DNA from: Cliona cf. orientalis
Lineage: Eukaryota; Porifera; Demospongiae; Clionaida; Clionaidae
Direction: 5' to 3'
DNA: 64,000 nt
Assembly: GCA_963930775.1 (NCBI GenBank)
Contig: OZ005693.1
Span: 6,076,001 to 6,140,000, forward strand
Shown: positions 39,701 through 58,000 of the stretch, in pieces
Layout: each line of letters opens with the position of its first letter
Position numbering within the stretch: the stretch's first letter is position 1
Program-made: the position numbers and the translations under genes
Notes under the pieces: model-generated
What the model saw: the letters and a program-made list of their open reading frames with translations, nothing else
Told to the model about the DNA's origin: nothing
Database searches by the model: none

Positions 39701-42700
39701 ACAACCTTTGTGTGACTTTAATGTGTGGATTGGCTAACTACATCAAGTTTGCAAATATGAGTATTAGAATTTATTGACCTTTTACCATTTCTGCATGCAA
39801 ATTGTATAGGCAAGTGTGACTCAAACCTAATCACAGAAATATGTACATGCAAATAATCAGCACCCCACTGTCTTTCATCAAACTACTAACCTTGGCAGCA
39901 TCACTGAAGTAGCCAAGTGTCATGGAAACCACCTCATAGACCAGACTCACAACAGGAATCACAAACACCTACAATGTCATAGATGTATCAACATCACTTC
40001 AGTCATAGGCAAAAGTGTTATCATCATGAAATACGTTCACTGGTAACATAATATTATATTAATTGCTTCTTTTTTTTGGGGGGGGGGGGGGGGGGGGGGG
40101 TGCTGGTACGTATACACATGGGGAGGGAGCTGTAAACATTGAGCCATCTTGCAGGTTGGTTGATTGTTGACACCAAGGGGAGGGGTACGTGATGTGAGAC
40201 TGACAACAACTCACAAACAATGCTCTATTTTTAGGACACTAACTATTGCGTGTAAGTATTATTATTTAAAGATATAAACAGACGAAGCGTATGGATGTAA
40301 CATTAAAATGGAAATTCCAATGTTCTGGCCACATAGTGAGCTGGTGCAGCAGTTTATTGTAGTATTGCAATGACTCTTGTGTATTATCACATCACATTGT
40401 CATTATGTAACACCTCAATAAGCCCTTGGTAACACACACACACACACAACAGTGTGCAAATCTATAACTATTCATACCACCACATGCACAACAATGGCAA
40501 TATCATGTTTGGGAACAAGTACAAAAGATTGTGACACTGTTACCTTGTGAATCATTAACAAGGATACGTACCAATCCTCAACTAATGCTGTATAGCAAGA
40601 AGTTTAGAACTGTCTCTCTAAAAGTGGGACAGTTGAAGGGTATGGATCAGCCAAAGTATATTAATAATATTATGTCAGTGACATGTGTATCTGAATCACT
40701 CATATGGAAGTTATGTTTACACTGCAGAGATTTTATACAGGCAAATTCCAAACAAAACAGCAGGTCAACTCAAGTTGGTGCTTTGTGTCAGCAGAGCCAG
40801 TATGAAATGTTTAGAACCAAGAGCTAGTTGAATAGTATTATCTCATCTGTCGTAATCTAAACTAATTTCCTTGTTCGTATCATTGCATAAGCTCAAAAGA
40901 CTACTGGCGCTATCTTCCATGATTGAGTGTCTGAGCCAACTTCATAATCTTAATGCACACAATACTAATTAACTTTTAGTGTGTAGAGAAAGCAAGTCCC
41001 TTGAGAGCTAAAAAATTATTAGCAAGTAGATGTATGATATTACTACAATAATATGTTATAAACCTCTCTTGGCTTAATAATATGCAGGAGTCATTTCTCT
41101 CTCAATTCTAGATTTATTGCTCACCTCTGTGACCTTCTCTTGACCTGATGACCTTCGGCGGTCACACCCCATACACAGATATTAGAGGAGGACTAATATA
41201 AATGCCCAGTACTAAGAGTAGATGCTGAATATGCACATATGATGTGGTCACAAACTAATAAAATTAATCCGCATCGATGGGCTTGACCTTTGGTTAACAG
41301 GTCACTAATTAAATCACTAATAAAGGCTTTCATGAGGTCAAGCCTATCCTACCTCCTCTGAATCCGCGTAATTATATTATGTAACATATTATTACATCAA
41401 CCAAGTAAACAAATTTTCTATATCAGATGTATGGAAAGAGTGGGATCTTCATGCTAACTGATATCATGCACTCATAATCTTTACATGACAGAGGTTATTA
41501 TAAGACAATACTCAATGATGAGATTGCCTTGGTCATCAACGATAATTGCAATGGATAGCCCAGCAGTGACTATAATCTAAGTGAGCAACTAACTAGCTGT
41601 AATATGCTTCAGGGAGCTTGACTATTTCCAGAAATCCTTTACAGAGGTCCCAGAACTGCATAGCAAGTTACCAAAAGGTTTCTGATAAAAATTTTGCCAA
41701 TGAGAGCAGGTGGTAAGACATTTTATCCTGGTTAAATTTTTGGCTATACAGTACTATGTATGTAGCCATCACTTACCATACAGTAGAGCAGTCTGAATAG
41801 AGGCAAGCTACCGTGCAACTTCTTCATGGTTGGCAGGAGCAGTATCAACAGGTAGGCAAGGAAGAAGAATGAGAGCAGAAAGAGCAGCAGATCATATACA
41901 CGGACACTAGAGTAAAGAGAGAGCACATGAGCACAATAATATTATATTGGGTATGATAATACACACACCTGCAAGATAATGGGGCCATCTCAAGTGTATT
42001 ATATTTAATTTACTATAATATTATCCTAAAACACTGCAGTGTTGCTATGATTACATCATCTTTTGATGTACATGTAACTGCATAGACTAGCTCGTAGAGT
42101 ATGGGAAATTATTATAATTAATCACACACTTTCAAGTACAATTAGGGCAATAATCAATACTCTTACGTATATGACAGTAATAGCACGAGTGACAGTGAGT
42201 GCTATTTGGCCGTACGAATACACTAAGAGTACTGTTGTTGCCTTAATTGCACGAGCATTAAAGTATGTGATTAACTGATAATAGTATAGAATCTGTGCTA
42301 GGCTATAGCAGGAGTACCAATTACAGAGTAAGAGCACAATTACAGCTGTAATCCGTACTCTTGCCTATGGGAGTAATGTATTGTGAATGTAATCACTATA
42401 ATATTTATTAGGTGCAAGGGGTGGTCACAGCCATATGCACTGTACTTCCATCTGTGACGGTGACTTCATAGATATTTTGATCCTGCATGGACAATATGCA
42501 TCGAAAAGTGGGTGAGGCCGATCATATATGTAGTCTGTTTACTATACACAAGAAAATAAGACACTAGAAAAGATAGATCAAGCGATCAAGCAAGCTTCAA
42601 GGATCGATCGAATCAAACGATCAAGCTCTCATTTTGGAGATCAAGATTCTTGATTGCCGTCACGCTGGAAGTACAGGTCACATAGTGGTGACTACCCCTT

Positions 42701-43137
42701 GTGGTGTAATTAAACAATCAAATATTTTAACAAGCTAGTCCTCTACGAAACATACAGCTGCAGGTTGTGGCATATTCCTTAATGGAGATATCCAATGTCT
42801 CATTTACTGTTGCAATATCATTTTACTGCCAATGCACACCTACCCTACTATGCCTAGTCTACAAACCACAAGTTTACTACAATGATACACCCACTTACTT
42901 TGTATTTTTGATAGTAAAACTGAGCAGAGCAACGCAAAAAGGATAATGGCATGTGCTGTTGATCAAGTCAGTGGCATTACCACCCAGCAAATCACTCTCC
43001 ACCGACCTCAGATTGAACCTTGACAGAGGATAGTAGTCTGAATTGCTGGGGGCGACTGCAGCCTCGGTTAAGAGCCCATTAGAGATAGGAAGATCACAGT
43101 TGTCCTGTATATCACACCACTTTTCGCTGCCCTCCAT
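15336..43137 (-). CDS. TPRA1: TPRA1 (GPR175) seven-TM protein, 10 exons, 398 aa
   Basis: Exons in transcript order: 42899-43137, 41777-41906, 39891-39968, 38126-38198, 17867-17946, 17298-17405, 16272-16332, 16105-16209, 15949-16021, 15336-15585. All junctions are GT-AG, phases match, and the sum of 1197 nt gives 398 aa (human TPRA1: 373). TM helices lie at about 85-105, 117-141, 151-173, 180-200, 224-252, 264-284 and 295-315. Landmarks shared with the family include VRVYDLLL, EVVSMTL, LLTELSVV, FFTHGGMVFLFSTS and the LPSKKSFYRYA loop. The N-terminus carries NAT and NST sequons and no signal peptide; the 83-residue tail is Ser-rich. The start at 43137 is the first ATG of the open frame; an upstream non-coding exon cannot be excluded. 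Intron 4 (20.2 kb) hosts five other genes. TPRA1 proteins are orphan GPCR-like receptors. Confidence 0.92.
18229..19980 (-). CDS. Ubl-ARM paralog 1, minus strand, frame broken in exon 3
   Basis: Exons in transcript order: 19259-19980, 18942-19193, 18229-18735, with GT-AG introns. Exon 1 gives a ubiquitin-like fold (residues 1-85, LQSFIQTRFNIPKCLQKL) and a helical region with the family's WNFAETRASR motif. Exon 2 ends in phase 2, as in its paralogs. Exon 3 begins in frame with YVLSVALARLVLLSSG, matching the paralogs, but hits a stop near 18664. The family-like remainder (PFIDVFMVPL, EGLxDYI-equivalent RQGLLDFIVSLPW) runs in a different frame, as if one base were missing around 18655-18675. The C-terminus also ends early and lacks the family's FGLxxxL helix. 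It is either a recent pseudogene, a sequencing error or misjudged splicing. It is divergent from paralog 2, with 206 bp between start codons. Confidence 0.65.
18769..18800. repeat. poly(T)-poly(G) tract in intron of Ubl-ARM paralog 1
   Basis: A run of T followed by a long run of G, broken once by T. The same T-run to G-run arrangement occurs at about 40071-40100 in TPRA1 intron 2. Homopolymers of this length are prone to assembly error. Confidence 0.8.
19981..20186. promoter_or_regulatory. Divergent spacer between Ubl-ARM paralogs 1 and 2
   Basis: 206 bp separate the two start codons of oppositely oriented paralogs. It contains a run of GATC/AGCT palindromes (about 20046-20069) and a TATATAGGTATACGTATA stretch (about 20074-20092). 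A shared promoter is inferred from the geometry only. Confidence 0.45.
20187..23063 (+). CDS. Ubl-ARM paralog 2, 3 exons, 524 aa
   Basis: Exons 20187-20962, 21076-21339 and 22529-23063; both junctions are phase 2 and the total is 1575 nt. The first in-frame ATG is 20187; upstream the frame has only a GTG. Residues 1-90 look ubiquitin-like (VQDIKSAVEAQHSIPACTQTL, DDSRLSLVGARMGDTFHITY) without a C-terminal Gly-Gly. The rest is helical, with an Armadillo-like repeat (LRVLWNLSETFSLRRV, then HGGL) and the family C-terminal blocks KEGLIDYITC and KAYLAKVYFGLEQIL. No signal peptide, TM helix or catalytic motif is seen, so a soluble adaptor-like role is the most that can be inferred. Exon 2 is unsplit, whereas paralogs 4 and 5 have an intron there. 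Intron 2 carries a decayed inverted copy of repeat family R3. Confidence 0.85.
21374..21525 (-). repeat. Decayed copy of dispersed repeat R3 (inverted)
   Basis: Read on the minus strand this resembles the 3' part of the copies ending at 32598 and 61803: an ATAAGG block, a (GACA)n-like segment, and the terminal GTGCATGCAC...GAGGGTTA palindrome. It lies in intron 2 of Ubl-ARM paralog 2. Confidence 0.5.
23367..26715 (+). CDS. Ubl-ARM paralog 3, 4 exons, 539 aa
   Basis: Exons 23367-24097, 24158-24371, 24407-24474 and 26109-26715; the total of 1620 nt stays open. The upstream frame offers only a TTG, so the ATG at 23367 is used. Residues 1-90 are the clearest ubiquitin match of the family: IKSLKSAIQDKFSIP then QRLYFELLQLRDDEDI parallels the ubiquitin helix and following strands. 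Helical repeats follow, then the conserved EGLMDYIVCLPW and LQPPSLLNLAKAKLA blocks. The 35-nt intron between exons 2 and 3 is very short and is the weakest part of the model; it removes the stop that would otherwise end exon 2, and the joined product aligns with paralog 2. The gene begins only 304 bp after paralog 2 ends. Intron 3 contains a MITE (25023-25216). Confidence 0.8.
25023..25216. repeat. MITE family 2 copy
   Basis: About 195 bp related throughout to the better-preserved copy at 58470-58674: GCATGAAAAAATTATGC, CGGTCAAAACGAGCCTCTT and CCGCTTGACTCGCATAAAT blocks occur in the same order. It lies in intron 3 of Ubl-ARM paralog 3. Confidence 0.75.
26716..28116. other. Spacer between Ubl-ARM paralogs 3 and 4
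   Basis: No exon was recognised. An ATTAAA polyadenylation-like hexamer lies about 20 bp after the paralog 3 stop. Just before paralog 4 the sequence becomes CpG-rich (about 28014-28075, repeated CGCGC blocks), which may mark its promoter. Confidence 0.5.
28117..30878 (+). CDS. Ubl-ARM paralog 4, 4 exons, 528 or 548 aa
   Basis: Exons 28117-28868, 28946-29095, 29176-29328 and 30287-30878; every junction is phase 2 and the sum is open (1647 nt). Two in-frame ATGs are possible: 28117 (548 aa) and 28177 (528 aa, GACATGG context). Alignment with paralogs 1-3 favours 28177. The ubiquitin-like domain follows at once (LLKAIIQRKFSIPTFCQEIYY, KEGDTFRVCY), then helical repeats with QGGPELTLRAHTALL, and the C-terminal REGIVDFITCLPW and LQPPSLLNIAKAKLA blocks. 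The final exon is 592 nt, the same length as in paralog 5. Exon 1 here has lost the WNxSE Armadillo signature seen in paralogs 2 and 5. Function unknown. Confidence 0.85.
31722..31872 (-). repeat. Dispersed repeat R5, copy 1
   Basis: Its reverse complement matches 59690-59856 over the whole length, including GAAGCATGTAGCTAG, GCAACGCGCC followed by AGGGTTTT, and GAGAGATCTCTAG-like blocks. Confidence 0.75.
31880..32598 (+). repeat. Dispersed repeat R3, copy 1 (about 720 bp)
   Basis: The stretch is collinear with 61188-61803: AAGGTTCAACAGCTCACAGC, CTGAGCAAT, ATGCATGCATACAAGC, CTCGCCAGTGGAC and GGAACCTTATAACAC blocks in order. It ends with (GACA)n/(CA)n and a degenerate terminal palindrome GCACATGTGC before GAGGGTTAAT. 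No coding capacity is seen. Confidence 0.85.
32914..33022. repeat. MITE family 1, half copy
   Basis: Contains TATAGCCAGAAATATTG, AAATTTGGCAGTTGAG and TGGCGGATTT, as in the left half of the 38664-38866 copy. The right half is missing. Confidence 0.7.
33543..33640. repeat. MITE family 1, half copy next to Ubl-ARM paralog 5 start
   Basis: Matches the right half of the family (ACCGAACCGCCAAATTTAAA through TTCCCGCCAACATTTCCGG TATA). It ends 28 bp before the ATG of paralog 5, so it would lie in that gene's 5' UTR or promoter. Confidence 0.75.
33668..37904 (+). CDS. Ubl-ARM paralog 5, 4 exons, 648 aa with N-terminal extension
   Basis: Exons 33668-34755, 36872-37015, 37129-37251 and 37313-37904; all junctions are phase 2 and the total of 1947 nt is open. 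The first 102 residues are a hydrophilic, Asn/Asp/Gly-rich extension absent from the paralogs; the family homology starts at the internal Met103 (MEFTVVL). The ubiquitin-like domain spans about 103-190 (VLDLKQGVEDNFGIPTCCH, RDGDTFHVQY). Armadillo-like helices follow (ILRVLWNITASFTIRHLVL), then the C-terminal SEGLVDYIICMPW and LQPPSLVSVTKARLASLHFG blocks. Initiation at the internal ATG (33974) is a realistic alternative. Intron 1 carries a decayed repeat R4 and a MITE copy. Confidence 0.85.
34781..35570 (+). repeat. Decayed copy of dispersed repeat R4
   Basis: It starts with CTGTAGAGCAGATACCC and ends with CGGACAAACTGATTGCTTTA, CCCCTTGTGCATGCGTGCAGGG, the same ends as the copies in MCM2 introns, with a longer and altered middle. 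It lies in intron 1 of Ubl-ARM paralog 5. Confidence 0.6.
36017..36204. repeat. MITE family 1 copy, degenerate
   Basis: Left end GGAAAATTTGGCAATTTGGC and right end GCCAATATTTCCAGCTATAC are inverted to each other; the middle shares the CATATATATACGTATGGCGA block with 57737-57946. Confidence 0.8.
38664..38866. repeat. MITE family 1 copy in TPRA1 intron 3
   Basis: About 203 bp bounded by GCCGTATAGCCGGAAA and TTTCCGGCTATACGGTA. Internal GGCGG and CCGCC blocks make extended inverted repeats. A G homopolymer lies just before the left end. Confidence 0.9.
38867..39170. repeat. Low-copy repeated block in TPRA1 intron 3
   Basis: Two related segments, about 38872-38930 and 39061-39150, share a TTAGAGAC start, a GGTCTCTACGC block and a TTTAAGA block. 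The spacing suggests a direct repeat of about 190 bp. No coding capacity. Confidence 0.5.
39415..39580 (+). repeat. SINE-tail-like repeat in TPRA1 intron 3
   Basis: Contains TGACTTGCTCAAAGTCAC followed about 22 bp later by AGAATCGAATTCACAACTCT. This spacing and wording resemble the conserved tail shared by CORE/MIR-type and other metazoan SINEs. No tRNA head was recognised. Confidence 0.4.
40071..40100. repeat. poly(T)-poly(G) tract in TPRA1 intron 2
   Basis: A T run passing directly into a long G run, like the tract at 18769-18800. Confidence 0.85.
41281..41345. repeat. Fragment of the 13868-14098 fold-back family
   Basis: TTGACCTTTGGTTAACAG, TCACTAATTAAATCACTAAT and AAGGCTTTCATGAG closely follow the left arm and flank of the hairpin at 13.86 kb, then the flank GGTCAAGCCTATCCTACCTC appears inverted. 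Confidence 0.7.
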
Positions 43138-43376
43138 CACGATTACTAAAGCAGTGGTGTAAATGGGAGTGGTATTCCCAACTACCAACTTTGCAAGCTC
43201 TGCGATTCTTGATTGAGCGCACCAGATTTGTTGTCCGATTCCTAGTGTCCAATGAAATCGCGAAATGTTGATCACATGATATTGGCGGGAAATTGGCGCG
43301 CTGCTAACCACTTGAGCTTGAGTATCAACGTGCTATATAGCTGTTGGTGTGGGTATCTTTTTTGAGCGCTGCTGAC
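43138..43376. promoter_or_regulatory. Bidirectional promoter of TPRA1 and MCM2 with E2F-like sites
   Basis: 239 bp separate the divergent start codons. GGCGGGAAATTGGCGCGC at 43284-43301 contains two overlapping or adjacent E2F/DP-like half sites (GGCGGGAA and TTGGCGCG), 76 bp upstream of the MCM2 ATG. A CCAAT box lies at 43249-43253 and a TATATA-like sequence at about 43334-43339. E2F control of MCM genes in G1/S is well established in animals. Whether TPRA1 shares it is inference. Confidence 0.75.
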
Positions 43377-53140
<9,764 letters not shown>

Positions 53141-55048
53141 CACAATTTGAACTTGGACATATACATGCACTTTGATACAGCTATGCACGCAACTGCAGCA
53201 TACTTATAATAATAGCAGGAGTAAACAATTGTCCAAGTATTAATGAATTATATTATAGAAAATAACCACTTATCCTTCATTAGGAAATTTGTGGTGTTGT
53301 CAAGAGTGCATACCTCCGGCCCCTAAATTGGTACTCTCTTTGTCTAGTCCATAGAATTAACACAAGTCCTATGCACACAAACTAATCCTCACATGTATAT
53401 TATATTGTACCCATATGTAGGGTCAATCAACAAGGTAGGCCTTCACCTTGTGGTGTCAAAACTATATTCATGCAATGTAGAAACTTAGCCTTGTCTCCAG
53501 GTCCGTTCCCAGCTGCAGGCTGCAACACTAAAAACTATACATTATAACGAAACTTGAATGCTGCTATATTATTATTATAAATTGAATTATAATAATATTA
53601 TGCATATGTACCAAAATATTCCCTTCCCTAGTGTATGTTGTTGCTAGGCAGGAGCTTTACCCATAATTGTTGCTATCTATAGATTTCTAGATCTCATATA
53701 TACCCGGACATAAATTTAATTAAGTATAGGTTATTGCCCTAAGCCGAGGCTCTACGGCGTTTTAGAAACCCGAGGGATGTTGCATAATCGCCGAGGGCGG
53801 AGCCCGAGGCGATTATGCAACATCCCGAGTGGTTTCTAATAGCCGTAGAGCCGAGGCGTGGGCGATAACCGGCTTAGACTATGGGGCGCGCCGCGCTGTG
53901 CATTTGTGGTCTGCTATAGTGCATCCTGTTGCTAGGTTACCAATCATCTGTGTGAGCGTGGTTTTGTGGGTAGTTGCTTAGTAACCGTGCTGCAGTGAAA
54001 AGTGACCAATCAGATTCATGTTGCAGAGCAGGAAGTATGCAGCAATGATGTCGCACTTCCTTCACGTATATAAGCTAACAAGGCAGCCATGTGCGTTATT
54101 CAGTCTGCAACGCCTGTGTAACGTAGTGCTAGTGCTGGTGGCTCTGTAGATCTATTGACCGCCACGTATGGTCTCCTATTTGCTACTAAAGCTGTTTGAG
54201 ACACCCAAAGCTTGGCTATAAAGCCAGAGGAAAATTTTTCTAGGACCTTTTGACCGTGAGATCTGGACTGCGCTGGGAATGAAGGTGATTCTATGCTTCA
54301 AGCAGCTGAGGAGCAACTGTCTCAGCCGGATCTCGTGCGACACCCCCTTCTACACTTGCGAGACTTGTCTCACAACAGTTTTTAGTGGTAGGAGAGACTA
54401 CATGGCGTTCAAAAGAGCCACCAATACTAGCACTAGTGCCGCGTGTCAGTGGGCTCAGCTCAGTCCCCATTTGAATTTTGCCAGAAAGCAAGGTTTTGCT
54501 AATTTAAACCTACACATTTTACCATCAATCCGAAAATCAATCATGCAGACAAAAACTCAATTTCCGCCTATTTCTTCCGTTTTGATACATTTTGTTTAAT
54601 ACAATTCAAATTCATGACAGGTCTTCTAACGAAAATTAACTACTCCATTCTGAGTATCTACACTATTTTAGATACCTCATTAAATTCAAAAGATCAAAGC
54701 ATATTATGCATACCATAGTCTAATCTGGATTATCCTCAATCCTCGGTCTGTGCAAGAGATCGATAAAATGCCTGGGATGAGGCTAGAACTGAGAACTATC
54801 CATCACAGTAAGCTCTGTAAAAATCCTTTTTTGCCTTTGATATAGTACCATTGAGTTTGTGTCGAGCTCTAACCACTGCTTTTTTTTTTTTTGGAAATGG
54901 CCTCTGAACAGCACACCTTTTCCCCAAGATAATAAAATAATTCACAACAGTTCTTGGTCTTGTATAATCAGACCTGGGTGGGTATTACTACAGATATTGA
55001 ATTATAATACTTGTAGCATAGCAGTTTCCACATCTATGAAAATAAAAG
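53141..55048. other. Convergent spacer between MCM2 and the AUH-like gene
   Basis: The 3' ends of MCM2 (plus) and the AUH-like gene (minus) face each other. The spacer holds the palindrome at 53729-53870, then a stretch with CCAAT-like boxes, a TATATAAGC at about 54067-54075 and an ATG-opened ORF at 54279-54599 (106 codons). The ORF has no domain I recognise; the promoter-like layout before it could be a solo LTR or an unrecognised short gene. I do not call it. Confidence 0.45.
53729..53870. repeat. CpG-rich long hairpin
   Basis: GGTTATTGCCC at 53729 pairs with GGGCGATAACC at 53870, and GAGGCTCTACGGC and GGGATGTTGCATAATCGCC pair with their complements on the other side of a loop centred near 53800. 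Almost the whole 142 bp is palindromic. Confidence 0.9.
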
Positions 55049-58000
55049 TTATTCTCCTTTAAATATTGGAGTCCTCTTCTCTGAAAATGCTTTCAATGCC
55101 TCCAGTCTATCTTGAGTTGGGATCACCTACAAATATCATGCATTATATTATTATTATGTTTATAGGAGGATGTGTTGGACCCTTAGAGTAACAGCAATTG
55201 AGATATCCTCTTACCTGTGCATAACATGCCTCTTCTATCTTTAGAGCTGTGTTGAGATCTGTCTACACAGCAACATCATTATACTCTGACACTATTTAAA
55301 TTGATACTGGTAGAGCTTACCTGCAAGCCATAATCAATTGCATACTTAGCCATTCTCACAGCCACAGGACCCTAATGCACATTGTACAAAAGAATCATAA
55401 CAAACTTACATATATTAATAAGCAACTACCGTAATCTTACATTTCCAATGATAGCCTTTGCTATTTCCAACGCCCTCTCATATGCTGCATCGAATGTTCC
55501 ATTCTGAGACACAACATGTTCCACTAGACCAATTTGGGCAGCTTCTTGTCCGGTCAGCACTTTAGCTGTGAATATTAACTCCTTTGCTTTGCCAAGACCA
55601 ACCAAACGGGATAACCGCTGTGTCCCACCTGCAAGTAATCATAACATCATGGTGCTACAACTTATACTTTGGTGTATGTGGCAGTAGAAATAGTGGTCAA
55701 AATGTGATAAGAATAATGTTCGTTTTCTACATGGGACTGCCACATATATTACTATGGTAACAACATCTAATGTCACTAAGACCATTCTCCAGTAGAACAT
55801 CCATAGTCAAGTCATATTCAAAAGTAACAAAACAGAGCTACCCTAGTCCACAATAATTTAATCAGTGTGCAGTGCCTGTATGGTGGAGCACTGGTATACC
55901 ATAGTAACAATACCATGCAAGTACCTTAGATGATTTCCACCTGCTTTAACTGCACTGTATACATAGATTAATTGTGAGACAAATGGATACAACTTGTATT
56001 GCATAATAATATTATACTATAAGTCATGCACAGTGCAGGTTTGTAGTGGATCCCATCATAATATACGCGGTAATGGGCATTTCGCTTACTCAGAACACTA
56101 CAAATACCCCCAGCTACATCAAAATTACCCCTGAAATGATCCGAGGACACCTTGAATGGAGGCATTTAACCAAGGGTGTCCAGAATAGAGGGGTTCTACT
56201 GTACATTTGCGATCTATAAACAGACGTTGGCACACCTGCTTAGCACTCAATATACTGAATGGGCTTAAATTGGCCAGCCACGAAAATACCTCAATAAATT
56301 TGGATTTCTCAAGTGATAGCTATTAACATGTTATGCAGGGACGGTCTAGGGGGGTTCAGGGGGTTGCAACCCCCCTCACCCCAATGATTCTGAGCAGGCC
56401 TACTATATATAGTTTGGCAAAGTAGTGGTTAGTGGTACACCCTGAACATGGCTTCAGCAAGAGCGCATAATAAGATCGCGCATACCGGTACACGCGATCT
56501 TGTTATGTGTTCTTGCTTCAGCTATGAATCATCTACTGTAAATCACAAAAAAGTCAGCTGCGGTGCTAGGCGTGGTAAAGCTCCTCACCTGGCCGTCGTG
56601 CACTCACCAATGGGTCAGTGGATCACAGTCAGTGCAGGTCTTCTGAGGCGCGCGATCGAGCAGGTATAAGTAATCAAAAGTGGGCATGGTCACAAAAATT
56701 TCATACACTTTTCACACAATTACACCTACAATGCCATTATAGTAGATTTCCTAGATCCACCACCAATTTTAGCTACAACAACTGCACTGGTGGATTCTCT
56801 GGCTTATTCCAAATTGATCGTGTGATTCTATGCCAGAATACCTAAGCCCCCCCCCCCCTCCCCACATATCCATGGAAATGATCAGATATGCCTGAACAAG
56901 CTGTTTTTAAAATTATAAAGTCTTTCTTTCCTATTCACTTCCAGGGCTACAAGACTCCCTGGACCACTTACCTAATACTGGGTTTGGTCAGTGTATTTTA
57001 TGACTGGGTGTGTCTGGTATGCCATTTTGTCATATAATGCACATGCTCATGATGTGTTTCCATGGTAAAGTCATATGACAGGAGACCGTGGTGCGGTGCG
57101 CCACCACATCGATCAACAGTATACGCATACTCATACTTGTGGTGCATGTGTGCGTGATCGAGCTCAAGCGCTACAGACAAAATTAAGGATAGCACCAACA
57201 GGTCACCATCAACAGGCGTATGATAATCAAGAAATGCAAGTGTAGGGATGTATAGTGGACGAGATTATCCCTACAAATCTTGTTTGTGTACTTTTTGGCC
57301 CTGCCATCCTACTTCATCTTTCACCTTCACTGTGTTTTAAACTAGTATATACTCTAAACATCGTCCTTTTCTCTTCTGCAAAATACTCACAAAGGTGTCT
57401 GCAAATATTAGCTATAATTACGTACATGTACATGCATTGCATTTTGGTCGAAATAGCTGAGAATGCTCTCAAGTGGATCTCCCCCCCCCCCTCCCCCCAC
57501 TTTTTATTGAAATTCTAGTTGTCTTAATATTCGCTCTAATGATAGTCAGATAGCCAAAAAAATTGCAACAAAATGAAAAATAGCTGGAAATTACTGATTT
57601 CAATGCTTCTGGACACAATAGGGTAAAAATCTTGAGCACACTTTGTGCGCAGTCGTCACAAAGCCCCCCAACTTTAAAAGTTGTGTCTATACCCTTGGCT
57701 CTTCTGAGTTACTATGCCAATGCTGTAGGGGACACATACCGTATAGCCGGAAAATTTGGCGGTTTGGCGGTCCATATTACAACCGCCAAATTAAAATCTG
57801 CCAAAATTTCCTACTCGCATATATACGTAGATGTATGGCAATCCTGTACTGAACCGCCAAATTTAAATCCGCCAATGTTCTTGCAATAGCTATTTTGGGC
57901 TCAACTGCCAAATTTAATTCCCGCCAATATTTCCGGCTATACGGTATATACAATATGGTGAAAAGGCCACCATCACTTTCTCCATTTGCTTCTATACATT

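Noticed and set aside
42122-42337. Hydrophobic minus-strand ORF as an additional TPRA1 exon
   Set aside because: TPRA1 exon 1 (ends 42899) joins exon 2 (starts 41906) in phase and the protein has its seven helices without it.
43135-43311. Longer N-terminus for TPRA1 starting at 43311
   Set aside because: That extension begins with GTG, has no ATG, and overlaps the MCM2-side promoter with the E2F-like motif; the first ATG in frame is 43137.
54279-54599. Protein-coding gene of 106 aa
   Set aside because: No recognisable domain or homology; kept only as a possible transcription unit among the findings.
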